DNA of 64,000 bases from Azonexus fungiphilus (lineage in GTDB: Bacteria; Pseudomonadota; Gammaproteobacteria; Burkholderiales; Rhodocyclaceae): the NCBI RefSeq assembly GCF_003634965.1, contig NZ_RBXP01000019.1:149164-213163 (forward strand), read 5' to 3'. Shown here one piece after another: positions 36,370 through 44,021 of the stretch (the stretch's first letter is position 1; each line of letters begins with the position of its first letter). A model generated the notes under the pieces. It saw only the letters and a list, made by a program, of their open reading frames with translations. It made no database searches and was not told the origin of the DNA. The translations under genes and the position numbers were made by a program.

Positions 36370-36444
36370 GCCTCCATAGTTAAATGGATATAACACGCCC
36401 CTCCTAAGGGCGAATTGGTGGTTCGATTCCACCTGGGGGCGCCA
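36370..36444 (+). tRNA. tRNA-Arg (anticodon CCU)
   Basis: A 75-base tRNA. The acceptor GCCTCCA pairs with TGGGGGC (wobbles included), with D-arm TAGTTAAATGGATATAA, anticodon loop CTCCTAA (anticodon CCT), T-loop GTTCGATTC and an encoded CCA. Confidence 0.95.
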
Positions 36445-36465
36445 GCGACCCGAATGGAAGCCACG

Positions 36466-37521
36466 ATGACCACGACTCCCCGTCTCACTTCGCTGTCGCA
36501 TGGCGGCGGCTGCGGCTGCAAGATCGCCCCCGGCGTGCTCGCCGACATCCTCAGGGGCAGCAACCGCTTGCCGGTTCCACCCGAACTGCTGGTCGGCATC
36601 GAGACCTCGGACGATGCCGCGGTGTACAAGCTCAACGACGAACAGGCGCTGGTCGCGACCACCGACTTCTTCATGCCGATCGTCGACGACCCCTACGATT
36701 TCGGGCGTATCGCCGCGACCAACGCGATTTCCGACGTCTACGCCATGGGCGGCCGGCCGATCATGGCCCTGGCTCTGGTCGGCATGCCGATCAACGTGTT
36801 GCCGCAGGACACCATCCGGCGCATCCTCGAAGGCGGCGAAGCGGTCTGCCGCGCGGCCGGCATCCCGATCGCCGGCGGCCACACGATCGATTCGGTCGAG
36901 CCGATCTACGGCCTGGTCGCGCTCGGCCTGGTCCATCCGGACAAGCTGCGCCGCAACGCCGACGCCCGCCCCGGCGACCGACTGGTCTTCGGCAAGCCGC
37001 TCGGAGTCGGCATCCTCTCGGCAGCATTGAAGAAGGACGCGGTCGACGCCGACGGCTACGCAAAGATGATCGCGACGACGACCCGCCTCAACACCCCTGG
37101 CCCGGCCCTCGCCGAACTGCCCGGCGTGCACGCGATGACCGACGTCACCGGCTTCGGCTTCGCCGGCCACGCCCTCGAGATCGCCCGCGGCGCCGGCTGC
37201 ACGCTGGCCATCGACTGGTCCCGGGTGCCGCTGCTCGACGGTGTCCGCGAGCTCGCCGAGCGCGGTTTCGTGACCGGCGCTTCGGCCCGCAACTTCGCCG
37301 CCTACGGCAGCGAGATCGCCCTGCCCGCCGGCTTCCCGGCCGCCGAACAGGCCCTGCTCAGCGACCCGCAGACGAGCGGCGGCTTGCTCGTTTCCTGCGC
37401 CCCCGAGAGTGTCGAGGCTGTGCTGGCGATTTTCCGCGAGCACGGTTTTGCCGATGCCGCCGAGATCGGCGAGGTGCTTCCCCGCGGCCCGGCACCGCTG
37501 CTCGTGCGCACGGCGGCCTGA
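36466..37521 (+). CDS. selD: Selenide, water dikinase
   Basis: A 351-residue SelD/PurM-fold enzyme that makes selenophosphate from selenide and ATP. The N-terminal catalytic loop SHGGGCGCKIAPG carries Cys (not selenocysteine) and the essential Lys. Further motifs are ETSDDAAVYKL, TTDFFMPIVDDPYDFGRIAA, NAISDVYAMGGRPIMALAL, AGGHTIDSVEPIYG and TDVTGFGFAGHALE. Its presence predicts selenoproteins or selenium-modified tRNA elsewhere in the genome. Starts at 36454 and 36466 are both possible; the gene begins about 20 bases after tRNA-Arg and may share its transcript. Confidence 0.95.
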   Translation: MTTTPRLTSLSHGGGCGCKIAPGVLADILRGSNRLPVPPELLVGIETSDDAAVYKLNDEQALVATTDFFMPIVDDPYDFGRIAATNAISDVYAMGGRPIMALALVGMPINVLPQDTIRRILEGGEAVCRAAGIPIAGGHTIDSVEPIYGLVALGLVHPDKLRRNADARPGDRLVFGKPLGVGILSAALKKDAVDADGYAKMIATTTRLNTPGPALAELPGVHAMTDVTGFGFAGHALEIARGAGCTLAIDWSRVPLLDGVRELAERGFVTGASARNFAAYGSEIALPAGFPAAEQALLSDPQTSGGLLVSCAPESVEAVLAIFREHGFADAAEIGEVLPRGPAPLLVRTAA

Positions 37522-38295
37522 ATGCGCAGGACCGGTACGCCACCACGCCACGCCATCGACATCAGCGAAGCTGACGGCGTCCGTTACCTGCATTTCGGTT
37601 CCGAATGGGTGCAGGGCGCGATGCGCGTCGCCCGGCCGTGGTCGCTCGAACTCGACTACACCCGTGAAATGATGGCCGGGCTGCTCCTGCGCGACGCCGC
37701 CCGCTGGCCGCGCACGGCATTGCTGATCGGCCTGGGCGCCGGCTCGCTGGCGAAGTTCATCCACCGCCACTTCCCGGCATGCCGGATCACCGTCGTCGAG
37801 ATCAACCCCCAGGTCGAATTCGTCGCCCGCCAGTACTTCCGGCTGCCCGACGACCCGCTGCGCCTCGATGTCCGCATCGGCTGCGGCGCCGACTACCTGC
37901 AGACGAACAAGCGCCGCTTCGACCTGATCCTCTCCGACGGCTTCGACGCCGGCGGCCGCCCCGGCATGCTCGACACGCCCGCCTTCTACCAGACCTGCCG
38001 CGCCGGCCTGAGCGACGACGGACTGTTCTGCGTCAACCTGCTGCGTGAAAAAGGCTTCGCCAGCAGCGTCGACCGTATCCGCTCGGCGTTCACCGACCGG
38101 ATCGCCGTGTTCCCGGCCTGCGCCAGTGGCAACACCATCGTTTTCGGACGCGGCGAGAACGGCGTCGAGGCCACGCTCGGCGAACTCGCCGCACGGGCCG
38201 CCGAACTGCGCGCCCGGACCCGGCTCAACCTGCTGCCGACGGTCGACCGCCTGCGCCAGGCCGGCATCTCCGACGCGGCGCCGCTGCGCCTGTAA
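37522..38295 (+). CDS. Spermidine synthase-like methyltransferase-fold protein
   Basis: A 257-residue protein of the spermidine/spermine synthase superfamily: LLIGLGAGSLAKFIHRHFPAC (nucleotide-binding loop), VVEINPQVEFVARQYF, VRIGCGADYL, and DLILSDGFDAGGRPGMLDT where SpeE has its catalytic Asp. Its ATG directly abuts the selD stop. It is shorter at the N-terminus than true SpeE (~285 residues), so activity on putrescine is not certain; many betaproteobacteria carry such SpeE-like proteins of unknown substrate. Confidence 0.75.
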   Translation: MRRTGTPPRHAIDISEADGVRYLHFGSEWVQGAMRVARPWSLELDYTREMMAGLLLRDAARWPRTALLIGLGAGSLAKFIHRHFPACRITVVEINPQVEFVARQYFRLPDDPLRLDVRIGCGADYLQTNKRRFDLILSDGFDAGGRPGMLDTPAFYQTCRAGLSDDGLFCVNLLREKGFASSVDRIRSAFTDRIAVFPACASGNTIVFGRGENGVEATLGELAARAAELRARTRLNLLPTVDRLRQAGISDAAPLRL

Positions 38296-38417
38296 CAAGG
38301 CGCTTGAGTTCTCCGCCCGGGCTGCTATAAAACAGTCATCCTCCACCGACAACAACGACAAAGGCGGACAGAACAACGACAAGACCCGTCCATTCTGCCC
38401 AAAGACCCGGAGGAGCC

Positions 38418-38687
38418 ATGCTGTCCATGCAAGACGTCATCGATTATTGCGATCTCGACCGCGGCGAAATCGAAGCGATCGCCGAACACGAACACGTGCC
38501 CATGGCGGTTGCCGCCGAAATCAGCGAAATCCTGCTGTGCTCGCCCGAGGGCGTCTGCCAGCTGCACACGATGATCATCGAGAACATGCAGCGGGCGCTT
38601 GAGGTCGGCCAGCAGCAGCGCGTCCTCGACCTGATCCGGACCTACGAGCACCTGCAGCGCACACATCCGCTGCCGACCCGGCACTGA
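38418..38687 (+). CDS. Conserved-looking hypothetical protein, 89 aa
   Basis: An 89-residue acidic, mostly helical protein (MLSMQDVIDYCDLDRGEIEA, then AEHEHVPMAVAAEISEILL, ending YEHLQRTHPLPTRH). GGAGG lies 8 bases upstream of the ATG, and a TATAAA-like box occurs near 38325. No recognised domain or signal peptide. A perfect hairpin terminator follows. Function unknown. Confidence 0.65.
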   Translation: MLSMQDVIDYCDLDRGEIEAIAEHEHVPMAVAAEISEILLCSPEGVCQLHTMIIENMQRALEVGQQQRVLDLIRTYEHLQRTHPLPTRH

Positions 38688-38693
38688 AACGAC

Positions 38694-38723
38694 AAGGCCC
38701 GCCGCCAGCTGGCGACGGGCCTT
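38694..38723. terminator. Bidirectional hairpin terminator between the 89-aa gene and nrtC/D
   Basis: AAGGCCCG-c-CGCC-AGCT-GGCG-a-CGGGCCTT: a near-perfect 13-bp stem in the convergent gap. The T-run is short. Confidence 0.65.
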
Positions 38724-38738
38724 CCCCACGGCCTGCGA

Positions 38739-39539
38739 TCAGGCCGCCTGCTTCTCGACGTGGGCCTGCTTCTCGTAAAGGAACTCGAGCACGGCAGCAC
38801 GACAATCGATGTAGGCCGGATCGTGCGCCAGCACCAGGCGATCGCGCGGCCGCGGCAGCTTGACCTCGAGGATCTCGCCGATGGTCGCCGCCGGGCCGTT
38901 GGTCATCATCACGATGCGGTCGGAAAGCAGCACTGCCTCATCGACATCGTGCGTGACCATGACCACGGTCGCCTGCGTCTGCTCGCAGATCTTCATCAGT
39001 TCGTCCTGCAGTTTGGCCCGGGTCAGCGCATCGAGCGCGCCGAAGGGCTCGTCCATCAGCAGCACCTTGGGCTCCATCGACAGCGCCCGGGCGATGCCGA
39101 CGCGCTGCTTCATGCCGCCCGAGATCTCGTGCGGGTACTTGTGCGCGGCGTGCGCCAGCCCGACCAGTTCGATCGCCGCCTGCGTCCGCGCCTTCAGCTT
39201 CGGCTTGCCTTCCTTCTGGCCGAAGACGCGCTCGACGGCGAGGTAGATGTTCTCGAAGCAGGTCAGCCAGGGCAGCAGGCTGTGGTTCTGGAAGACCACC
39301 GCGCGCTCCGGCCCGGGGCCGGCGATTTCGCGCCCGTCGCAGAGCAGGACGCCGGTGGTCGGCCGGGTCAGCCCGGCGATCAGGTTGAGCAGCGTCGACT
39401 TGCCGCAGCCGGAGTGGCCGATCAGCGCGACGAACTCGCCCTGCTTGAGGCTCAGGTCGATGTCGCGCAGGGCGACGAACTTGCCTTTCTTGGTGTCGAA
39501 GGTCTGGCCGACCTTCTCGATCTGCACGAATTTTTCCAT
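38739..39539 (-). CDS. Nitrate ABC transporter ATP-binding protein
   Basis: A 266-residue ATPase: GHSGCGKSTLLNLIAGL (Walker A), EISGGMKQRVGIARALSMEP (signature), LLMDEPFGALDALTR (Walker B), and the NrtD/TauB-type ending PRPRDRLVLAHDPAYIDCRA. It has a single ATPase domain, without the C-terminal NrtA-like domain of cyanobacterial NrtC. It sits 10 bases downstream of the permease in an nrtABD-type operon for nitrate import. Confidence 0.9.
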   Translation of the reverse strand: MEKFVQIEKVGQTFDTKKGKFVALRDIDLSLKQGEFVALIGHSGCGKSTLLNLIAGLTRPTTGVLLCDGREIAGPGPERAVVFQNHSLLPWLTCFENIYLAVERVFGQKEGKPKLKARTQAAIELVGLAHAAHKYPHEISGGMKQRVGIARALSMEPKVLLMDEPFGALDALTRAKLQDELMKICEQTQATVVMVTHDVDEAVLLSDRIVMMTNGPAATIGEILEVKLPRPRDRLVLAHDPAYIDCRAAVLEFLYEKQAHVEKQAA

Positions 39540-39549
39540 GATGGGCTCC

Positions 39550-40476
39550 TCAGGCGGCTTCCTTGGTCAGTTTCTTGGCCAGCAGAATCAGCGCCTGTTC
39601 GAGAATCAGGCCGACGATGCCGATGATGAAGATGGCGATGATGATGTGCTCGACCTTCAGGTTGTTCCATTCGTCCCACACCCAGAAGCCGATGCCGACG
39701 CCGCCCGTGAGCATTTCCGCGGCGACGATGACCAGCCAGGCGGTGCCGATCGACAGGCGGATGCCGGTGAGCATGTAGGGCAGTACCGCCGGGAACAGGA
39801 TTTTCGTGACGATCTTCCATTCCGACAGGTCGAGCACGCGGGCGACGTTGAGGTAGTCCTGCGGCACCCGCTGCACACCCTGGGCGGTGTTCATGATCAT
39901 CGGCCAGATCGAGCAGATGAAGATCGTCCAGGTTGCCGCCGGGTCGGCCTTCTGGAACACGAGCAGGCCGATCGGCAGCCAGGCCAGCGGCGATACCGGG
40001 CGCAGCAGGCTGATCAGCGGATTGACCATGTTCGCCAGGAAGGCGAAGCGGCCGAGCATGAAGCCGAGCGGAATGCCGACCAGCGCCGCCAGGCCGAAAC
40101 CGATGCCGACCCGCTGCAGCGAGGAAAGGACGTTCCAGCCGATGCCCTGGTCGTTCGGGCCGTTGTTGTAGAAAGGGTCGGCGAAGAGCACGGTGGCGGC
40201 GTCCCAGACCGCGACCGGCCCGGGAATGGCGCCGCCCTTGAGCGTCGCGACGTACCAGATGCCGACCAGCAGCAGCAGGCCGAGGACCGGCGGCAGCGCC
40301 CGGCGCAGGGCAGCCCCGAGGATTTCGGCGAAAGGCGTGCCGGCGCTGGCGACGGCGGGGGTTGCGGTTTTTTCCATCGTTGTATCCTTGGCCGGTGCCG
40401 CCGGCTGGGTAGTGTGTTCACGGTCGACCGGTGTTTTTCCGGAAAAATCGCCGTGCATCGTCAGGGTGGTGCTCAT
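39550..40476 (-). CDS. nrtB: Nitrate ABC transporter permease
   Basis: A 308-residue permease of the SsuC/TauC/NrtB family with six membrane segments and an EAA loop (NVARVLDLSEWKIVTKILFP). WLPIGLLVFQKADPAATWTIF and WLVIVAAEMLTGGVGIGFWV are typical of NrtB. The N-terminal ~35 residues (STTLTMHGDFSGKTPVDREH) are unusual: they are encoded by a 48-bp dispersed-repeat copy placed directly after the start codon. Internal initiation at MEKTATPA would bypass it. It starts 49 bases after nrtA. Confidence 0.9.
   Translation of the reverse strand: MSTTLTMHGDFSGKTPVDREHTTQPAAPAKDTTMEKTATPAVASAGTPFAEILGAALRRALPPVLGLLLLVGIWYVATLKGGAIPGPVAVWDAATVLFADPFYNNGPNDQGIGWNVLSSLQRVGIGFGLAALVGIPLGFMLGRFAFLANMVNPLISLLRPVSPLAWLPIGLLVFQKADPAATWTIFICSIWPMIMNTAQGVQRVPQDYLNVARVLDLSEWKIVTKILFPAVLPYMLTGIRLSIGTAWLVIVAAEMLTGGVGIGFWVWDEWNNLKVEHIIIAIFIIGIVGLILEQALILLAKKLTKEAA
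40417..40464 (-). repeat. 48-bp dispersed repeat in the nrtB N-terminal coding region
   Basis: Same length and layout as the copy at 18955-19002, with about 35 of 48 identical positions; the right-arm end CGGTCGACCGTGAA is identical. It is in frame, encoding LTMHGDFSGKTPVDRE. Here the left arm is degenerate (CTGACGATGCACGGCGA). Confidence 0.8.
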
Positions 40477-40525
40477 CTCGATCTCCTCGGGGAAGCTGCG
40501 GCCGCCGGTGCGGCCGCGGCAGTGA

Positions 40526-41803
40526 TCAGACCTTGACCTTGAAACCGTCGGCGTACTTGGCCGGGTTGCTGCCGTCCCAGACGACGCCGTCGATCAGCTT
40601 CGACGAACGCAGCGGGCTCTTCGGCACGCTGACGCCCAGCTTTGCCGCCGCCTGCGCGTAAAGCTCGGTCTGGTTGATCTTCTTGGCAACGCCGAGGTAG
40701 TCCGGGTGATCCTTGAGCAGGCCCCAGCGCTTGTGCTGGGTGAGGAACCACATGCCGTCGGAGAGGTAGGGATAGTTCACCGCACCGTCGTTGAAGAACT
40801 TCATGTGGTTCGGGTCGTCCCAGGTCTTGCCCAGGCCGTTCTGGTAGCGGCCGAGGATGCGCTGGTTGATGGCATCGACGCTGGTATTGACGTAGGCCTT
40901 CTGGGCGATGACCTCGGCCATCTTCATCTTGTTGTTGATGCTGGCGTCGATCCAGCGGCTGGCCTCGAGTACCGCCATGATCACGGCGCGGCAGGTGTTC
41001 GGATTCTTCTGGACGAACTCGGCGGTGCAGCCGAGGATCTTTTCCGGATGATCCTTCCAGACATCCTGCGTGGTCGCGGCGGTGATGCCGATGCCGTCCA
41101 TGATCGCGCGGTGGTTCCACGGCTCGCCGACGCAGAAGCCGTCCATGTTGCCGACGCGCATGTTGGCAACCATCTGCGGCGGCGGCACGACGATGGCCTT
41201 GACGTCCTTCATCGGATTGACGCCGCCGGAAGCCAGCCAGTAGTACAGCCACATCGCGTGGGTGCCGGTCGGGAAGGTCTGGGCGAAGGTGTATTCGCGC
41301 GGCTCCTTCTTCATCAGGCCGACCAGGCTGCCAATGTCGGTCGCCCCCTTGTCGGCCAGCGCCTTCGACAGCGTCAGGGCCTGGCCGTTGTGGTTCAGGG
41401 TCATCAGGTTGGCCATGTCCTTCTTCGGCCCGCCGATGCCCATGTGCACGCCGTAGATCAGGCCGTAGAGCACGTGCGCCATGTCCAGCTCGCCATTGAC
41501 CAGCTTGTCGCGGACGCCGGCCCAGGAGGCTTCCTTGGTCGGGATGATCTTGATGCCGTACTTCTCGTCGAACTTGTTGACCGCGGCCATCACCACCGAC
41601 GCGCAATCGGTCAGCGGAATGAAGCCGATGCGGACTTCCTTCTTTTCGGGGGCATCCGAGCCGGCAGCCCAGGCTGCGCTACGGACACCGGGGGGAACCA
41701 TGGACATGAGTGACGCTCCCAGGGCGGCAGTGACGAAATCGCGACGCTTGGTCGAGACAGGAGAAGGTTCGAGGGCTGCGGCAGCCGGCTTTTTATCTTC
41801 CAT
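40526..41803 (-). CDS. nrtA: Nitrate ABC transporter substrate-binding protein (NrtA family)
   Basis: A 425-residue NrtA/CmpA-type binding protein. The N-terminus has a twin-arginine-like signal (TKRRDFVTAALGASLMSM, then AWA), arguing for export and against the cytosolic sensor NasS. Typical segments are RIGFIPLTDCASVVMA, KEASWAGVRDKLVNGELDMAH, YTFAQTFPTGTHAMWLYYWL, DGFCVGEPWNHRAI and HMKFFNDGAVNYPYLSDGMW. It is the first structural gene of the uptake operon and is preceded by a terminator-bearing leader. Confidence 0.92.
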   Translation of the reverse strand: MEDKKPAAAALEPSPVSTKRRDFVTAALGASLMSMVPPGVRSAAWAAGSDAPEKKEVRIGFIPLTDCASVVMAAVNKFDEKYGIKIIPTKEASWAGVRDKLVNGELDMAHVLYGLIYGVHMGIGGPKKDMANLMTLNHNGQALTLSKALADKGATDIGSLVGLMKKEPREYTFAQTFPTGTHAMWLYYWLASGGVNPMKDVKAIVVPPPQMVANMRVGNMDGFCVGEPWNHRAIMDGIGITAATTQDVWKDHPEKILGCTAEFVQKNPNTCRAVIMAVLEASRWIDASINNKMKMAEVIAQKAYVNTSVDAINQRILGRYQNGLGKTWDDPNHMKFFNDGAVNYPYLSDGMWFLTQHKRWGLLKDHPDYLGVAKKINQTELYAQAAAKLGVSVPKSPLRSSKLIDGVVWDGSNPAKYADGFKVKV

Positions 41804-41823
41804 TGCGGTGACTCCTGATGGCT

Positions 41824-41877
41824 AAAAATAAAAAAGGCGTCGCATCCTTGCCGCACGGGGCAGCGAGGATGGACGCC
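41824..41877 (-). terminator. Leader terminator (attenuator) upstream of nrtA
   Basis: The minus strand shows GGCGTC-CATCCT pairing with AGGATG-(g)-GACGCC (12 bp, one bulge), followed by TTTTTTATTTTTA, ending about 20 bases before the nrtA ATG. A strong intrinsic terminator between promoter and first gene implies regulation by antitermination. Confidence 0.85.
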
Positions 41878-41886
41878 ATTGTCCTG

Positions 41887-41905
41887 GAACCGGAACACCC
41901 GGTTC
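41887..41905 (-). promoter_or_regulatory. Candidate ANTAR (NasT) target hairpin in the nrtA leader
   Basis: Minus-strand GAACCGG-GTGTT-CCGGTTC, a perfect 7-bp stem upstream of the leader terminator. A second, weaker hairpin (GCC-g-TTGC / GCAA-GGC) lies at about 41932-41953. Paired hairpins before a terminator are the known layout of NasT/ANTAR-regulated leaders; the loops do not obviously match the hexaloop consensus. The rest of 41906-42112 holds a degenerate copy of the GTCGAC repeat (41970-42003) and nothing else clear. Confidence 0.55.
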
Positions 41906-41969
41906 GTGCCCGGCCGCCTTTGACCGTGCGATGCCTTGCTTAACGCAACGGCCGTGCCAGCCCCCCGAA

Positions 41970-42003
41970 TCTGACGGTCAACTCATTGAAAACACGGATT
42001 TTT
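41970..42003 (-). repeat. Degenerate dispersed-repeat copy in the nasT-nrtA gap
   Basis: The plus strand reads TCTGACGGTCAACTCATTG, then AAAACACGGATTTTT: one arm in its TGACGGTCAAC form plus an A-rich core. Confidence 0.4.
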
Positions 42004-42112
42004 ACGACACCAAGCCCGAGCCCGGCCGGGGCCGGCGCGGCCGCAGGCGCACTGTTGCAGTGCAACAGAGGCGGCTTTCGCACAACTTGAGGGAGGATGG
42101 ACGCCGGGCGTC

Positions 42113-42688
42113 CTAGAGCAGCACCCGGGCCATGTCGATGACGTCGCGGGCGACCTTGGCCATGCTCTGGCCGCGTTCCATCGCCAGCTTGCGCATCGCG
42201 TGGTAGGCCGCTTCCTCGTCGAGGTCGCGGGCCTTCATCAGGATGCCCTTGGCCTTGTCGACCAGCTTGCGGTCGGAGAGCTTGCGCGAAATCTCGTCGA
42301 GCTCGCGACGCATCGCCTGGGTGTCCTCGAAACGGACCCGGGCGACATCGACGATCGGCTTGATCCGCTTCGGATCGAGGCCATCGACGACATAGGCCGA
42401 GACGCCGGCGCGAACGGCGTCGCGGATCGCGTTCTGGCCGTCTTCCTGGGTGAAGATGACGACCGGCCGCGGCATGTCCTTGTGCACCACGGCGAGGTTC
42501 TCGAGCGTGTCGCGGCTGGGGCTCTCGGTATCGATCAGGATCACGTCGGGCTGCAGCTTCTCGACCTCGGCGGTGAGATTGGCCGAATCGGCCAGGATCG
42601 CCGCCACCTGGTAACCGGCGAGCGCCAGCCCGGAACAGATTTCACCTGCCCGGCTGCGGGATTCGTCGATGACCAGTACGCGTAACAT
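42113..42688 (-). CDS. nasT: NasT-type response regulator with ANTAR RNA-binding domain
   Basis: A 191-residue protein: receiver domain (MLRVLVIDESRSRAGEI, DVILIDTESPSRDTLENLAV, PVVIFTQEDGQ) and a C-terminal ANTAR domain (LSDRKLVDKAKGILMKARDL, EEAAYHAMRKLAMERGQSMA). NasT binds hairpins in nas leaders and prevents termination when nitrate is present. It lies upstream of the nrtA leader on the same strand. Its usual partner, the nitrate sensor NasS, is not in the window. The start at 42688 is close to the end of cbiX (9-base gap). Confidence 0.92.
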   Translation of the reverse strand: MLRVLVIDESRSRAGEICSGLALAGYQVAAILADSANLTAEVEKLQPDVILIDTESPSRDTLENLAVVHKDMPRPVVIFTQEDGQNAIRDAVRAGVSAYVVDGLDPKRIKPIVDVARVRFEDTQAMRRELDEISRKLSDRKLVDKAKGILMKARDLDEEAAYHAMRKLAMERGQSMAKVARDVIDMARVLL

Positions 42689-42696
42689 GCCTGGAT

Positions 42697-43077
42697 TCAA
42701 GCAAGCGCCGCGCCAGCTTTCGCCAGCGCCGCATCGGCCATCGCCTGGACGACGCTCTCGTCCTCGCCGATGGCGCGGTCGAGCAGAAATTCGACCTGCG
42801 GCCAGGCCGACCGCAACTTTTCCAGCATTTCCGGCACTTCCCGCTTCAGGTGGCCGCCCTGCGCGATGAACATCGGCAGGATGACGATGCGCCGGGCACC
42901 GGCGGCGATCGCCGCGCCGGCGCAAGCCTCGAGGTCGGGCGCCATGAACTCAAGGAAGGCGAGTTCGACGGCAGCGCCCGGGGCACGGGCACGGATCGCC
43001 GCCTGGACGCGGCGCATCGGGCTGGCCCATTCGGGGTCGCGGGCGCCGTGGGCGAAAAGGATGATGGTGGTGGTCAT
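42697..43077 (-). CDS. cbiX: Sirohydrochlorin chelatase (CbiX/SirB), single-domain
   Basis: A 126-residue small CbiX-type chelatase: TIILFAHGARDPEWASPMRR contains the metal-binding His, and ILPMFIAQGGHLKREVPEML contains the second His region. It inserts Fe2+ (siroheme) or Co2+ into sirohydrochlorin. Its position next to nasT suggests siroheme supply for a nitrite reductase. It could equally serve cobalamin synthesis. Confidence 0.88.
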   Translation of the reverse strand: MTTTIILFAHGARDPEWASPMRRVQAAIRARAPGAAVELAFLEFMAPDLEACAGAAIAAGARRIVILPMFIAQGGHLKREVPEMLEKLRSAWPQVEFLLDRAIGEDESVVQAMADAALAKAGAALA

Positions 43078-43160
43078 GGCTGGCACTCTAACGCAAAGGA
43101 AGGATGGCGGCTGTCCGCCGGAAGGCGTATTGACAGCGCCGCCGCCGATTGGTGCCGGCT

Positions 43161-44021
43161 TCAGCCGCGCAGCAGGAAAATGCCGAGGACGACGCCGGCG
43201 CCGGCGAGCAGCCCCGGGCGCAGCCGACCTTCGCCGAACCACAGGCTGCCGATCAGCACCGCGAAGACCACCGAACTCTCGCGCAGCGCCGCGACCATCG
43301 CCACCGGCGCCTGCGTCATCGCCCACAGGATGGTCGCGTAGGCGCTGGTCGAGCAGAGCGCGCCGGCGAGGCCGAGGCGCCAGTGCGTGCGGAAGTAGGC
43401 GCGCATCGCCGGGCCGCGCCGCCGGTACTGCCAGGCCAGGATGAGCAGCGGCTCGCAGACGAAGAGGCTGCAGGCGTAGGCCAGCGGATTGCCGGACAGC
43501 CGCGCGCCGATCCCGTCGACCACCGTATAGGCGGCGATCGCCAGGGCGTTGAGCAGGGCCGCCCGGCTGGCCGGATGGGCAAGCGCCCGCCCCGGCGTCA
43601 GCCCGCCGGCAAAGCCGATGCCGAGGACGCCGCCGCAGATCGCGGCAATGCCCAGCCAGCCCGCGGCGCCGAGCGTCTCGCCGAGCAGCGGCGCCGAGAC
43701 CAGCGCCACCAGCAAGGGCGGCAGGCCGCGCATCAGGGTGTAGCTGACCGCCAGCTGGCCGCCGTCGTAGGCGCGCATCAGCCAGGCGATGTAGAGCGTG
43801 TGCAGCAGCGCCGAGGCGAGCACGTAAGGCCAGCTCGCCGCCGCCGGCAGGCCGAGGGCGAGCAGCGCGAAGATCGCCAGGGCGCCGCTGCAGGCGTGCA
43901 GCAGCAGGGTGTACAGGCCCTTGTCGCCGGCGCCGCGGATCAGCGCGTTCCAGCCGGCATGCAGCAGCGCCGCGGCCAGCACGGCGAGCGTGACGTTGAC
44001 GGTCAACCCGCCGTCAAGCAC
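43161..44021 (-). CDS. EamA/DMT-family transporter
   Basis: A 286-residue protein with about ten membrane helices in two EamA repeats (LAVLAAALLHAGWNALIRG, PPLLVALVSAPLLGETLGAAGW, then VVFAVLIGSLWFGEG). The GTG start at 44021 overlaps the end of the GntR gene by 8 bases (GTGCTTGA); a TTG at 44006 is possible. EamA proteins are usually exporters of metabolites. Coupling to the AEP regulator suggests a role in phosphonate-related transport, but this is inference. The first codons contain the 19-base string shared with ttuD. Confidence 0.82.
   Translation of the reverse strand: MLDGGLTVNVTLAVLAAALLHAGWNALIRGAGDKGLYTLLLHACSGALAIFALLALGLPAAASWPYVLASALLHTLYIAWLMRAYDGGQLAVSYTLMRGLPPLLVALVSAPLLGETLGAAGWLGIAAICGGVLGIGFAGGLTPGRALAHPASRAALLNALAIAAYTVVDGIGARLSGNPLAYACSLFVCEPLLILAWQYRRRGPAMRAYFRTHWRLGLAGALCSTSAYATILWAMTQAPVAMVAALRESSVVFAVLIGSLWFGEGRLRPGLLAGAGVVLGIFLLRG
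43994..44012 (-). repeat. 19-base sequence identical to 14572-14590
   Basis: Minus-strand GGCGGGTTGACCGTCAACG at the 5' end of the EamA gene, just downstream of the GntR stop; encodes GGLTVN. Confidence 0.45.

Noticed and set aside
36466..37521. Selenocysteine codon in selD
   Set aside because: The catalytic position is an ordinary Cys codon within GGGCGCKI; there is no in-frame TGA.
40526..41803. Treating the nrtA gene as the sensor nasS
   Set aside because: The protein has a twin-arginine-type export signal and lies in a transporter operon with its permease and ATPase.
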